Shown here in pieces: positions 45,101 through 57,082 of a DNA stretch of 64,000 nt (its first letter is position 1; every line of letters starts with the position of its first letter). A model generated the notes under the pieces. It made no database searches, was not told the origin of the DNA, and was given only the letters and a program-made list of their open reading frames with translations. The DNA comes from Hyparrhenia diplandra (lineage: Eukaryota; Streptophyta; Magnoliopsida; Poales; Poaceae): NCBI GenBank assembly GCA_015847255.1, contig JADLZK010005531.1, forward strand, positions 1 to 64,000. The letters run 5' to 3'. The position numbers were made by a program, and so were the translations under genes.

Positions 45101-46520
45101 GCACCTGAAACTGAAAATCTGGAAAATAGATTGCCAGAAACACCTATTTTTGATTCATGAATTGTGGTACCTTTGTCCAAAGCAATGCTCTAATTTAATG
45201 TTTCATCGATTGCTTTGCAGGAACAATCCATGGCAGATTTGTGTTTCATATCAAAGCTTTTTTTTTTTTGGCTGTCTTGTGATCTCTGTGAGTTTGGTGG
45301 GTCGTCTTACTCACCTTTGTTTTTTTTCCCACAAAGGTTTTGTTTTGTTTACATGTTCCTTCTGTTTGGTCTTTGCAGATGGCTCAGACAAGTGTATTTT
45401 CGCCTTATTGTTGCTCTCCATCCTATTTTATATACACGTTGTCTGCTAGAGAAGTGACCAATGATCCAAAACATATACAAACCTATGAAAATGAATAATA
45501 ATAAGATAAGACTAGCCTTAGTTAGTATATTAATAGTAAGGTAAGACTAAGGAGTTTGTGATTGATATGTGAAAGATCTAAGGTGGAAGCCTTCTGTTTG
45601 CTTTACACATTACAAGGGGCCTTTCGGTTCTTAGCCAATGATCCAACCAAAAATCATTGTTCCCTCATTTCAGCAGTGGTGCTATATGGATGATTTATAT
45701 TTTTGTTCTTCACTGCCAAATTATGTGTTTTCAGTATCTAGCTGAAACAACCACTGCAACTTATCTATATATTGTAAAGAATTATTTTCACCATTTTGAT
45801 AGATCAATCGTTGTTTCACCTTACTTGGTCACTCTGAGCCTCTAAGATATTTAAATTTTGGTAATTTTGATCTCATAGATGTATGATTTAAGACTGCCTC
45901 TAGAAACTGGAATGTGGGGTTTCTTTTTTCATGTTTCTTGTGCTTTCCTGTGAAATTCTTGCATTGCAAGGGGACCCTAACTATTCTCATTAAACTGTGT
46001 TACTTTAAGAGTGGACAAAGGCTATGGCAACTGAGCCTGCTGCTAATTCTATAAAACATATTGATGTTCACCATCTTTTCAAAGGTAATTATCAATTGGA
46101 TAAGTCCCTGTTTTTTGGGGTAGTTTGGGTACCTACATTATAGAATCTAAGTTGTGTATTTTAGTGGCTTTGTGAAGGATTTTTTTTTTCTGAAAGCCGT
46201 GCTTCTTCTGCCAGGTAACATCGCTCCAAGCAGAAGCTTATAGAGTATGTGTAGTGGTCATGTTTATGCCTTTGTTCTTGAGTTAGTTGTTTTTTGTGAA
46301 AATGAGCTGATTCCAACAAACAACATACTTACATTATGAAGTGCTGCATGGTAGCTATGTGCAACCTCGACAACTAAATAGTAGACTGTTTTTTTTGGTA
46401 TAAAGAAATGCCGGAGGCTTCATATTTGAAACCCTGAAGTTCAGGTTGAAGTGTCAGACCAACAAGCAAAGCAACCTTCCTAATGCCTCCGTAAGTGCAA
46501 AAAGCAGCCTCCCAATTACT

Positions 46521-46554
<34 letters not shown>

Positions 46555-48130
46555 CCTACCTCTCTATGAACATAAGTTCAGTCTTCTAGCATAATGCTGG
46601 TGGACAGTGAAGACACATCCCAGTCTTGATCAGCAAGTGGCCATCTTGCTAAGTTTGCATATACATATACCTCAGATAATCTACTACATTCCCATGCACC
46701 TTAGGATTGTAATATTGTAACTTTGGAACTTCCTACTGTGTGTGCTTTTGCTCTTTTCAGTTCAGCATGCCATTTTAGTCTCTATGTAGACTGATGGACT
46801 ACATTTTCTTTGTTAAAAGTCCACGGCGACCTTCCTCATGACATATTTGCTTCAGGATAGCAGTTCCATATGTTTAGGTGCTTACATATCCTCACTTGGT
46901 GCTTTAGCAGCTTTACATGCAGGTATGAAAGGAATTGATGTAGCCATTTGTGTTTGATGCATACGATGCCATCAGGTCATGGTCAGGGATGAAATATATT
47001 AGAATGTAGTTGTTTCATGTTCACCACCTTTTAGTATAGTTCATTAGTTCATGATTAAACATGATGTTCTTTTATTTTATTGTTTACTACAAAAAACTAT
47101 TTTTAAAAGTTTTATCACCTACGCTCCATGCATCTTAGTGTCGCTGACCCTCATCCTATTCATACAGGTACAATATAGCACAGCCACCTCATGGGTTGGC
47201 AACCTGGTCAAGGCTATGTATCAAGGAAAGGATGGCAAACCTTGCTGTTCTAAGAAAAAACATCCCCCACTTCTCCTACCAGGCACAATGATGGTAATGG
47301 ACTTGCCCCACCTGACACTACATTAGAGGATGATATTATGGCGCCTGAAGATTACAGTTATGGTAGTGTCCTGAAGCTCATTTGTTACTATGAATAAAAG
47401 TCTTATCAAGGGGAACTTTTACAATAAACAGGACTAGTCCTTTTACTGATAACTTCTGAATTTGCTTCTTATTACTGCCCTCCATGCTTCACCTATTGCA
47501 TAAAATTGTTGGACTATGAATAAAAGCGGAGGAGTGCTTATCTAAGCCGCGGGCAACGTTTTTACAATATAACGTGGAGGACTCGTGGTTCCTTTTACTG
47601 ATAAGTTTCTGAATTTGCTTCTTATTCCGGATGAGATAACTTGATCTCTATATTCCTCCATTTGTTCCAATTTCACCGGACCTATTGGCATATGTCAAAT
47701 TACCGGATCGACCAAAGTTTAAACAGCTCTTTCAGCACCTCCGTGCTCTTGAAAAAAAAAAAAAAAAATTCAGGTAAACAGCATTCAGCACCTCCATTCT
47801 ATAATGTAAATACTAGATATAGCTCTGACAACAAAATATATGGACAGATTGATGGAGTGTGACGGCAAGAGGGACATGAACAAACAACCACGTGCACAAA
47901 ACGACCACTCTATCTATTATCTACTTATGTACAGCAACATCTACCAGCAAAAACTATGCTATTAACAATGTATGTTGCTAGATTTGATCTTGACTCTATA
48001 GAACTACTTACATTTAATTGTTCTCTACGATGTGCATATCACAACCTTGATCATCTCAATGTTTGTTCATCTCTGTCCCTCAAAATTTATAGCTGTATGG
48101 GCGCGCGAAAGCGCGCGCCCTGCTACTAGT
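45100..48130 (+). other. Unassigned repeat-rich DNA ending in a Helitron 3' terminus
   Basis: No complete gene is found. Short open stretches near 46020-46085 and 47165-47340 have exon-like ends but no recognised family, so they could be captured gene pieces. A poly(T) of about 24 lies near 46528. A roughly 90-bp unit with CTATGAATAAAAG, CTTTTACTGATAA and TTTGCTTCTTATT is duplicated at about 47388-47472 and 47515-47626. At the right end lies a Helitron-type terminus (separate entry). Confidence 0.4.
48099..48130 (+). mobile_element. Helitron 3' terminus: GC hairpin plus CTAG
   Basis: GGGCGCGC, loop GAAA or similar, GCGCGCGCCC forms a strong perfect stem. It is followed after a few bases (TGCTA) by CTAG and then T. 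A GC-rich hairpin about 10 bp upstream of CTRR, inserted before T, is the diagnostic right end of a plus-strand Helitron. The matching 5' TC end was not identified with confidence. It lies somewhere upstream and may include the HAK fragment or the 45-48 kb DNA. Confidence 0.7.
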
Positions 48131-49359
48131 GTGAGATACACAAGTACATGAAACAATTACGTTAGGACCACATGGGAGGATTGCCACATTTCCTTCAGCT
48201 GCTTGTGCCACTTCTCTATCAGTTTTGCAGATGAGATTAAACGGCTTCTGAAGCATCGTACTCAATGCTACTCAGGAGTTGTGCTGAACAGTACCCGACC
48301 ATGCTGCAGTGCTGCACGCCAATGTATTCTGCAAGTGAAGGTAAAAGAAATAGTGAGGCCAACCATACAAAAATTACAACTCTGATGAGTCAGGACTCCA
48401 ATTACAGAGGTCAGATTTTTTTTTTGGGAGTGTGTATCCTTAAAGCAATAAAGCTGAACTGGTAAGCACATTGAGCATGGTAATGCACCGAAAACCAAAC
48501 ATTTCAGCAGTATAATGTTGGATAAAGAAAATTTCTTCCACTAAACATTGTGCTTCTCTATCTCTATACGGTGGAGACGTGGAGTATTTCCCATAGTAAG
48601 CATTCAACCAAATGACCCATAATTTGATTTTTTTAAAAAAAAAAAAGAGAGATAGTCATCATTGCCAGCAAGTAAGTTTAGCACAAGTGAAGTGAATATC
48701 TTTGGTTCTGCAGCAAAAAAGACTGGCCCACAAAAGCTTCAAGACTTTTCCACAGGTGCACAAGAGTTAGGTAGATGCTGAAAACCTCTCTAATGGAAGT
48801 TTTGCAGCCATAATGACAGGCTAAGGAGGACAAAGATTTTGAAAGCCACAAATATACGCTCATAATTTCATGATTGAGTGGAGCACAAAAAACCAGTTTT
48901 CTTCATCTTTTCTTTCCTTTCAGAATTTTGAAAGTTTATCTTTCTTTGAAAGTTTTGACGATAATACATTGTTACTAGTCTCAGAAAAGATTGTACACAC
49001 CTAACCTTTCTCCTTCTATTACTTTAGCAAACTGATTTTTTTTTTTTTTTTTTCTTAATGGAAGTCAGAAAAAGGATGCACAGACCAATAAGCTATATAT
49101 GTACACATACAAAAACACCTGTTCCAATGTGATTCCAAAAGAACTTGTATTTATATTTTCACTAAGTAACTACTTTTTGACACTTGCATTTTCAAGATTT
49201 AGTGTTGAGCTCGCCCAAATATCAGTTGTGTATGAGTTAATACATTTGAGCATGACTCCATACTTTGATGAAGTACTGAATATGCCATACTTGATATGTA
49301 GCGCCTGGAGCTCAGCATCATAAAATAAAAGAAATGCAATAGTGCATACTAAGGAATAC
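48131..49359. other. Region between the Helitron end and the uL18-like gene
   Basis: AT-rich DNA with several A/T homopolymers (near 48416, 48632 and 49035). It should contain the last small exon(s) and the 3' UTR of the minus-strand uL18-like gene, but I could not place them. No other gene is supported. Confidence 0.35.
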
Positions 49360-50301
49360 CTTTATTGGCTTTCTTTGCTTCAGTTTCACCTTCACATCAA
49401 CTCCATTCGTAATAATTGCATGCAACACAACCTTAATTTTTCCTTCCATCCTATCCCCTTTCCTTGGTGTATACAGTGCATTGTGAATATCATCCTCTAA
49501 TGCACGCTTTGCAAGCAGCAATGCACCAACTGCCGCACATGCTTTCATACCCTTACCCTTCTTTGAACCAAGATCAAACTTCATATCCTTTGATATAGAG
49601 TGTGCAACCGCAACCACCCTGCTCGTCACTCGATGCACAAAGCAAGCACGCACTGACCCCTTTGTGACATGTATATCGAGGCAGAAAGGGTGGTGGTAAG
49701 GATCAGTCATCTGGTTGAACGTTGGCATCCGTTCCCGCTTCACCTCAACCATATCATCATATCTAATTGCACGCTTTGTTGGCTTTGGAGCATTGGAAGA
49801 AACAGACTTGGCAGGCTCCACCTTCCATTCCTTTGTGTTCTTGGCATTGATTTTGTCCTTATTCTTGCTTCAGCACAAGGGCAGGTTGTTCTCCTCGTAC
49901 TCCTTGGATTGCCGGTCCAGTTTGTAGAACAACTTCTTGCGGTGCCGCATGTCACCGATTTCATCATCAAAGTCTTGTACTTCATTGTTGTCATGCCGGT
50001 GGAGGTCATCCAGGTACTCATTGCCCCTTGCAGCCTCTGAAGAGAAGCCGAAGGACGTGGTCCAGAGGTCGGAGTCGACCACATCAATGTGGAAGCTGGA
50101 CCCAAGAAGATCAGAACTGGATTGAGGTGGGCTTTGGGGCAACCTGACTTGAACATATGGAGACTGGCGCTGTGGTGGTGCGGCCACGGCTTTGGAAGGG
50201 AGGATGGAGAGTTCGCGGCAAAGAAAGAGGAGTCTGGAGAGCTGAGGCATCCGAGGCAAGCACTGCTTCCGCACATGGAGAAGCAACTGCTGCAGGGACA
50301 T
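49360..50301 (-). CDS. uL18 (L18p/L5e)-like ribosomal protein, probably mitochondrial, with an in-frame stop
   Basis: A large minus-strand exon runs from the ATG at 50301 (MSLQQLLLHVRKQCLPRM) to a GT donor after 49360 (KPIK). It has 314 codons in one frame apart from a TGA at 49870-49872 (codon 144). The N-terminus is Arg/Leu-rich without early acids, as in organelle targeting peptides. The C-terminal half (CLDIHVTKGSVRACFVHRVT, SRVVAVAHSISKDMKF, ACAAVGALLLAKRALEDDI) follows the uL18 pattern of two strands and a helix ending in AKRA, which binds 5S rRNA in bacterial and organellar ribosomes. Reading frame and sequence character continue after the stop, so a single substitution is likely. The family assignment is from pattern, not a search. 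The last exon is not placed. Confidence 0.55.
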
Positions 50302-53300
50302 TTCTGCAAACACACTGCGGCACTGCACAGTAAGGACTAAGGACAGTGGTGTACACTCAATAATTAATGACAAAAAATCAAAGTTAGTTTGTAGGATATA
50401 TACATGTAAATACTAGTGATTGGGACAGATTCAAATGCATATAGCTTGGTAATGCTCGGTTCAGTACAGCAGGAAGGGAAGGGAAAGGGCGGCACACCTA
50501 GGCCCTGTTTGTTTTCGCTATTCTGAGACTCACGAAACTGAGAAGCAGAATTTTCTGGAAATCTGCTGCCTGCAAAATCCGTAGCTGCAGACCCTGGGTG
50601 TTTGGCAATATTGATTATTTCTAGTTGATTGTGTCTCCTCAGTGCAAAATGACCTATGTGCCCGCCCTTGAGGCTGGTGATAGCTCGTCTGTTTACCGCA
50701 TCAAAGCAAAAAGGCAAAATTACTGTCGAGCTCACATGAACAATCTATTAAGAATGATGAAATATAGCAACCATATTATTATTTATTACTTAGGCAAGAT
50801 GCTTTTTTGTAGGTAAGGCAAAGGCTATGAAGTAAAATTGGTGTGCACAAACTAGACTGGCAGGTATCTTTCAATCTTCTTTTCTTGCTATGAGTTTGTA
50901 CACTACAAAGCTCCCAATCCATCAGCTGAACAAACAGCAGATGGAAACTTGAAATTAACAGGTTGTCTATGAATCATGGCATGATAAATTTCCTATTTAC
51001 TAAAAAGTCAAAATTATGCTAGATGACAGCTACTGTTGTATGCAACAGTATGTCAGTATGTTCTATTCAGCTTAAAAGGTCACCATGATGATAATAAAGA
51101 TAATAATAATATAGGTTAAGTGCAGAACAAATATGGCCAAACTTGAAAAAAAATATCAGCAAAAAAGAACATCTAAAGAAGTAGAGAATTTAAATTAGGT
51201 GATACTGCTAGTTGATTCGTTTCGATTTGGAAATTGGAATAGTAAAGCATAGCATAGAGCATACATAACCTTCTAATTATTAGCCAACTCCATGATCAGA
51301 TAAAAAAAAAAAACTGCACGGATTAAACATATTTGACAAGAAAAACTGTAGGAGCTACAAGTTGACTAGTCTTGACATGCTCATTCGAGTACCCCAACAA
51401 ATCAAGATGTCATTGAAGCATACAGCATCTCCCAAGGTTCTGGACATGCAGAGCTAAACTCCACAGGATGTTTGTTTAGTAAAATAGTCATGTTAAAATG
51501 CATCAGACATCACACCAGATCAAATGATTGTGGCATGTAGTAATATTAAGCAATACTATTGGTGGTTGCAATCATATAGTCTTATTTGTGAAACATTTGC
51601 TTTTCAGAGCTCCTGAAATTGATAATCGCCAGTATAGCAAACATGGTGTTCAAACTATGAGCAAGTGCTACCCATGCCACAGAAGAGGGAGAAGAAACCT
51701 CACTACGTCAGTAGAGGCAGAGGTTGTGTCCTGTTGCTGCCTTGCTAGCGATGTCGGAATTGCTCGCGGACGGCACTGCTAGCGATAGAGGCCTCCGAGA
51801 TCACGGACTGGTAACTGAAGGAGATGAGAATCGAGGACTAATTGAACTCCTCCCTCGATGAGGGTCACCAAGAACAAAACATCACAAGAACTTTGACAAA
51901 GAAATGTGAGACGCTAGAAGCCTACCTCACTGTGTTTTGCTGCGCACCAAACCTCTCCGCTACCGATCCCTGCCTCAGCTAGACCGCCCTCGCTCGTGCC
52001 GTCTTCACCACCTCCTCAGCGCGCCCTTGCCCAGATCCGGTGCGCGCAGTCTTCACCCTCGTCCTTGCCGAGATGCTAGAGGTGGCGGCGGCCTCGCGCT
52101 CGCGCCTGGCGGCAAGTCGCGAGCGAAGTCGGGGAAAGACGAGAGGAAGTCCTTCCGACGTCCGGACTAGTGGAATGCTTCCACGGAATTGGAGGGGAAG
52201 CGGGCTGCCACCCACGCGTTGGTGGGCTGCCAAAGAGAGCAAGAAATTGGCCCAGGGAAAACGCCGGGATCCCTGCGGGAATTGGGCTGCCAAAGTAGTA
52301 CTGTAGGCCTTAAGAGCTGGGTCGCCGCCGGCATCTTCGTTTTGCGGTGGTCAGGGGTCACTCTGTCCTATTGGATTGGACACTGGAGTAGCGACAGTGA
52401 CGCCTGACGGGGTGACGGCGGGGAGCACAGGGCGCCAGGGCCGCAGCTGGGCGCTGGGGTATCTGCAGAAAAGCGCCGGATGCCTCTGCACGGCACCCTT
52501 GCAGGATTCGCCGGCTGCTCGATCTGTCCTACTGCCGCCGCCGCGGCCCACACGCATGTGAGTAGCAGAGGCAGAGGCATCATCGTGACGCTCCTCCACC
52601 TTCGGATCAGAAAGACGGCGGGGCCGGGCGGCGCGTTCCAACTGACAGCGATGTTCCGATCTGGCCAGGCGCGCGTGCGTACTGTGCTCCGCAGCGTCCT
52701 GCGTGCACGTCATCGCTGTCGTGCGAAGGCGCGCGGCGGATGCGTTGACGGCAGCTCTTCCTGCCTGCCAGACGCGAGCCGTGCTGAACGAGAAGAGGTC
52801 ACGGGTCAATGTCGCTAGCCGCTGCACCTGAAAGAAAACAACAAGTGCGCGTCGTCAGAGATCTCCCTCGCATCGACCTTCGGCGGCATTCCATACGGTC
52901 ATCGTACGAATCAACATGTCGAGCGACTAGACCACGGGGATCCATTCCAGGGTGATGACATGGCGAGCTGCACTGCCCGTGTGGACAGGAGCAAAGCCAT
53001 TCACACTGCTGGGATGTGTGAAACGGTGAATTTTGAGCGTCATGGGACGGGAGGAGAGGTCAGGAAGCGTCAGAAAGGCGATGGAAAACACGAAAGGGGG
53101 AAAAACGACGGCTGCTGCTGCATGCAGGCCGCTGTCTATCAAATCCCGTCTCCCGGTCGTGTCAGACGCCGGCACGCGGTCTCGCCTTCCACATTCACCA
53201 GCACGTACTACTCCTACGCGTTTCCTTTATTAGTCGCGCCACGCCTGGGAATGCAAAATCCGACGGCGCCGCGGGAGCGGGAGGAGGGGCCGAGAGGGTG

Positions 53301-53604
53301 CTGCTGCTGCTGTCACAGGGGGCGAGAGCTCATTGCAGCTCGGGGGCACGCGCAGCTACATCAGCAGCAGCGCTGCATCCCTGAATACTGAAGGGGCTGC
53401 TCGTCGGACGCACGCTACAACAAGGTCAGTCTCGTTCCATACTCTCCTCCTCCGCATTCACTTGGTCATCTGCTTGGAACACACCGACGTCATGGCTCCG
53501 TTCAAGTCTGCCGAGAATCGCAACAGGATTTGGTGCATCCATGTTTGTCTTTGTAACCAACCCGTCATTTTCACCAGGGAAAACGACGACGACAAGCAAG
53601 AAAC
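50302..53604. other. Intergenic region upstream of uL18-like; GC-rich and repeat pieces
   Basis: Near 50500 a GGCCCTGTTTGTTTTCG tract resembles the end of a hAT- or Tourist-like MITE, without a clear second end. The stretch from 50800 to 51900 is AT-rich and non-coding. The GC-rich frames at 51937-52827 have no motif on either strand. No trihelix DNA-binding exon was found upstream of the 53.6 kb ORF. Confidence 0.4.
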
Positions 53605-54042
53605 ATGCAGAGCCACCAGCTCCATGGGTCTGAACCGGGCCGAGCTGCCGGCAGAAAGAAGCAGAAAAGATCGGCCGGCGATCCGTCGGGACACGATGAG
53701 GAGCCTGACGACGAGCCGCCCCGACGAAGCAGAAACACCAAGGCCGCGCAGCAGACGCCGACGACGTCCACCATTCGTGGCATGCTGCGCGAGTTCTTCG
53801 AGCAGCAGCTCCGCCTGGACGCGCAGCGTCAGGAGATGATGGAGAGGCATGCGCAGGAGCGGCTGTTCTTGGAGGAGCAATGGCGGCAGTCGATGCGGAG
53901 GATGGAGCAGGAGAGGTTGATGCTGGAGCAGGCGTGGATGGAGCGGGAGGAGCAGAGGAGGATGAGGGAGGAGGACAGGGCTGAGAGGAGGGATGCGCTT
54001 CTGACTAGCTTGCTCACCAGGCTCTTGCACGGAGATCTCTAG
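53605..54042 (+). pseudogene. Coiled-coil ORF resembling the C-terminus of GT-3-type trihelix factors
   Basis: An uninterrupted 145-codon frame starts MQSHQLHGSEPG. It has a basic patch (GRKKQKR), an acidic and Arg stretch (DEEPDDEPPRRSRN), then a long charged helix (MLREFFEQQLRLDAQRQEM, MERHAQERLF, RMREEDRAERRDALLTSLL) ending LLHGDL. The helix and the terminal RDALLTSLL block look like the C-terminal coiled coil of GT-3-type trihelix transcription factors. The tryptophan-rich DNA-binding domain is missing upstream. A possible splice acceptor (CATGCAG) lies at the ORF start, so it may be the last exon of a gene whose first exon was lost or is distant. It could also be an independent small coiled-coil protein. 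Confidence 0.45.
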
Positions 54043-54578
54043 TTTAGGGACCAAGGATTCCATGGTAGCTCCAGCAAGAGAGTAGGATAGATTATTATTA
54101 TTATAGTAGCTGACTAGGATTGCTTTCTTCATTCTTCTTTACATGGAAATTAATGTTAGGTGATTTGCAGGAGAATTGTTAAAGCTTTAGGTTGCATTGC
54201 TTCCAAAGTGGCATGTTCGATTATGCTGTCGTAATTGTAACTTGCTTTCAGAACATGACACATTTTCTGCTGCAACACTTGGTGCCCAACAAACGAATGG
54301 ACAGCAAAAACTGAACATATGTGCAAATCGAAAAATGACAGGGGAATCCACCAAGCTACCCATATATCTTTCTGTTCAAGGACTGTCTAGGGTACAAGAC
54401 TACAACCGCAGACAATCAGCTGGATAGGTGATAGATCAATCTGGGCAACAGGTGTTAGTAAGAAAGGTATGCATGACATACCTCTAACCATATTTATAGA
54501 CTTCTCATAATTTTGATGAAGTTACAGGCCTATAGGCTACTCGTGAACAAAGTCTGTCATCACTCATCACTTTCGCTA
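54043..54578. other. Convergent intergenic region between the coiled-coil ORF and OTP51
   Basis: AT-rich, with a TTATTATTATTAT repeat at about 54091. It probably holds the 3' UTRs of both neighbours. No gene is seen. Confidence 0.45.
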
Positions 54579-57082
54579 TCATGCCTGTGTATCATCCTCA
54601 TAATATGTATCACTATCTTGCAAGCCATCAGAACCTACGTTGTGACTTTCCTCAGTAGAACATGCAAAACTGTCCAATACAAAAGGTTCAACTATTTTCC
54701 AGAAAGAGTCAGCATTGCTTCCCTGAAAACCTATCCAAAAGAATCTTCCTTTCCTCTTCACTTTACATGTTAAAGATTGTGTTTGCAGGGATTTCACAAT
54801 TCTCTCAACACCATCAATGTTCCCGCCACTGGCCTTAAGAACAATATCACCCGATTGCAGTCTGAAGCCCCAAAACATGAACCAATATGCCAGAACCCGT
54901 GGGGAAAGCCACCTATGGACAAGTTTTTTGGGAGAAGAGGCTGACCTTTCTGAAAGAACTGATCTGCAAAGAAACCAAAATGTGCATGAGGTACGGTTGA
55001 AAATCGATAAGGGATCTCGCTCTCCTTATTTATTGATCTACATGCTGAAGGCAGCCATTCGAAGAAACGTTCATGAATATGCACCCTTAGAACTGAATGA
55101 GCATTAGAATCTTCCTGGAACTTAAAGTTAACAATGTAGACCCCTTTCTGTGCATGAGATTCTATTTGTGTGCCTCCAAGGAGCAAACCAATCAAAATCT
55201 CACGCTGCTCTTCATCCAACTTCATGCTCACAGGTTTTGGTGGCTTGACAACTTTCTTGCTACTGAGGAGGCCACTTTGAAGTTTCTCCAAAGAGTCCAC
55301 TGGTATATCATACTTCTTTTTACACATTAACTCATATATGCTCTCAGCTTTCTGATAGTCCTCTGCCAAAAGATAGCCTCTAAGCATGATGTTGCAAGAC
55401 TTAGCATTAGTACCTATCATCCCATTTTTATGCATTTCACCAAAGATCTCCTCGGCCTTTGTGACATTCCCAATCCTCACAAGTGATTCCAGATAAATGG
55501 TGTATAATATTCTATTTGGACGACATCGGCCCAGGCATTTTGCGAAAGTCTGTTCCAATTTCTCATGCATATCCAGATCCAGATACAAATACATCAAGTC
55601 AAGAAAGGCTGGCATCAGATGTTTCATATCACTTTCAACAAACTCATCCATGAGTTTTTCTGCAATCTCTATCTCTCTAGCTTTTGCCATTATCTCAATA
55701 ATCTTATGATATGAAGCTACATTAGGAGGGATGTTCTGATTCTTCATTTCCTTGAACATTTCTAGGGATTTCATAGGCTCACCAGTGCGTGCATAAAGCT
55801 CCATTCGGCAGATATAAGCCTGTGCAGGAAGGTCACAACCATTCCGACGAAGGCAATGCCAAGTTGCCTCAGTTTCTTCAATATCTCCTTCCTTGGAGAA
55901 GGCCCTCATCAGTGACACCAACACATCAGTGCTCTCCTCAAACCCGGCTCGCTTCATCTCATTTCTAAGACCTTTGATCCTGTCTCTATCAATGACATCT
56001 TGATAGCTGTGCAGCCAGATGAGCCCTGCATAAATATCCTTGTGCACTGCAAGGTTACTTGTGACTATATTGTGGTAGACAAACTCAGCCTGCCTGAGAT
56101 TGTGCTTCGCAGTGCCTCCTGTTTTACTCACAAGTGCACGGAACAGTGAATTATGCAGGCTGAGGCGAGGCTTATAGCCACCCATCTGTATCATCTGGTT
56201 GTAGATGGTGCATGCCTCCTCAAGACAACGCCCCCTAGCAACACTGAGATATGCAACCACCAATATGTGGAAGGTGGATTCAGCTGGCACTCGGCCTTGC
56301 TTGATCATCGCGTCAAACACCTCTCGGCACTTCTCAACCTTGCCTTCTCTTGCAAGACAATCGGCCACTCTTGTGGCTAGAGCAAAGTTGAAGCGGTACC
56401 AATGCTGCCGTACCATCCAGCTATACACCTGAAAGCATTTGTCGACCATATGTCAGCCGATTGTGTCTATATAGCTATGGGGCGATTCACCGAACAGTTG
56501 GTGAGCAACAACTTCAGCTTGTAATAAGCACATAGAGGGAGGAGACAGTGCGGGGTACTCAATACTAACCCGAAACGCGGCGTCGTTGTGGCGGATGCGG
56601 AGGCAGTGGACGGCGACGTAGGTGGCGTCGTCCTGGGTGATCCACTTTCTCTGGGCGTTAAGGATGCGGGTGAAGGTGGAGTGCTTGTAGGCGGGGAGCT
56701 CCTTGCAGAGCCAGGCGATCCTCGACCGACGCCACTGCTCCGGCAGCTCCTCAAGCTCGAACACCTCCAGCTCGGGGGACCTCACCGCGTCCCTCTCGTC
56801 GGCGGTCGCCGCCCACTCCTCACCCTGGAACAGGCCCGCCCCGGCCTCCTCCGCTTCCTCGTCCTCGCCCTCATCCTCGTCGTCAGACTCCATCACGAGA
56901 ACTTCCAGCGCGGACGCTGCCGCCCTTGGACGAGACACGGCGAGACGGCGCGCGAGAAGCGGCGGCGCGGCGAGACGGACGGCGGGATGAGGAGAAGCGA
57001 AGGGGAGCGGCAGGGCGAGAGGGCATCGCAGCGATGGGGACGGAGCGCCGCAGGCACAGGCGCAGGGAGGGGCGGTGGCCAT
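54579..57082 (-). CDS. OTP51: OTP51-like PPR protein with LAGLIDADG domains (plastid group II intron splicing), one frameshift
   Basis: There are two exons: 57082-56570 (transit peptide and acidic linker) and 56428-54579. The intron is GT-AG with phase 0. The N-terminus (MATAPPCACACGAPSPSLRC, then Arg/Ala-rich) is a plastid targeting peptide. It is followed by the conserved LPEQWRRSRIAWLCKELPAY block, about eight PPR repeats (e.g. FHILVVAYLSVARG, YHKIIEIMAKAREIEIAEKL, ILYTIYLESLVRIGNVTKAEE), and a C-terminal LAGLIDADG region (EEQREILIGLLLGGTQIES, then LAYWFMFWGFRLQSGDI). OTP51 is needed for splicing of ycf3 intron 2 and assembly of photosystem I in Arabidopsis and rice. A T6 run at 54924-54929 breaks the frame: the open frame gives LLPKNLSIGG, while the other frame gives KLVHRWLSPRVLAYW and runs to a stop at 54579. 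Repaired length is about 787 residues. Confidence 0.88.

Noticed and set aside
50500..50620. Complete hAT- or Tourist-like MITE starting GGCCCTGTTTG
   Set aside because: Only one end is recognisable, and no inverted partner or target duplication was found nearby.
52351..52827. 158-codon minus-strand open frame
   Set aside because: GC-rich shadow frame with no domain. The plus strand is equally open.
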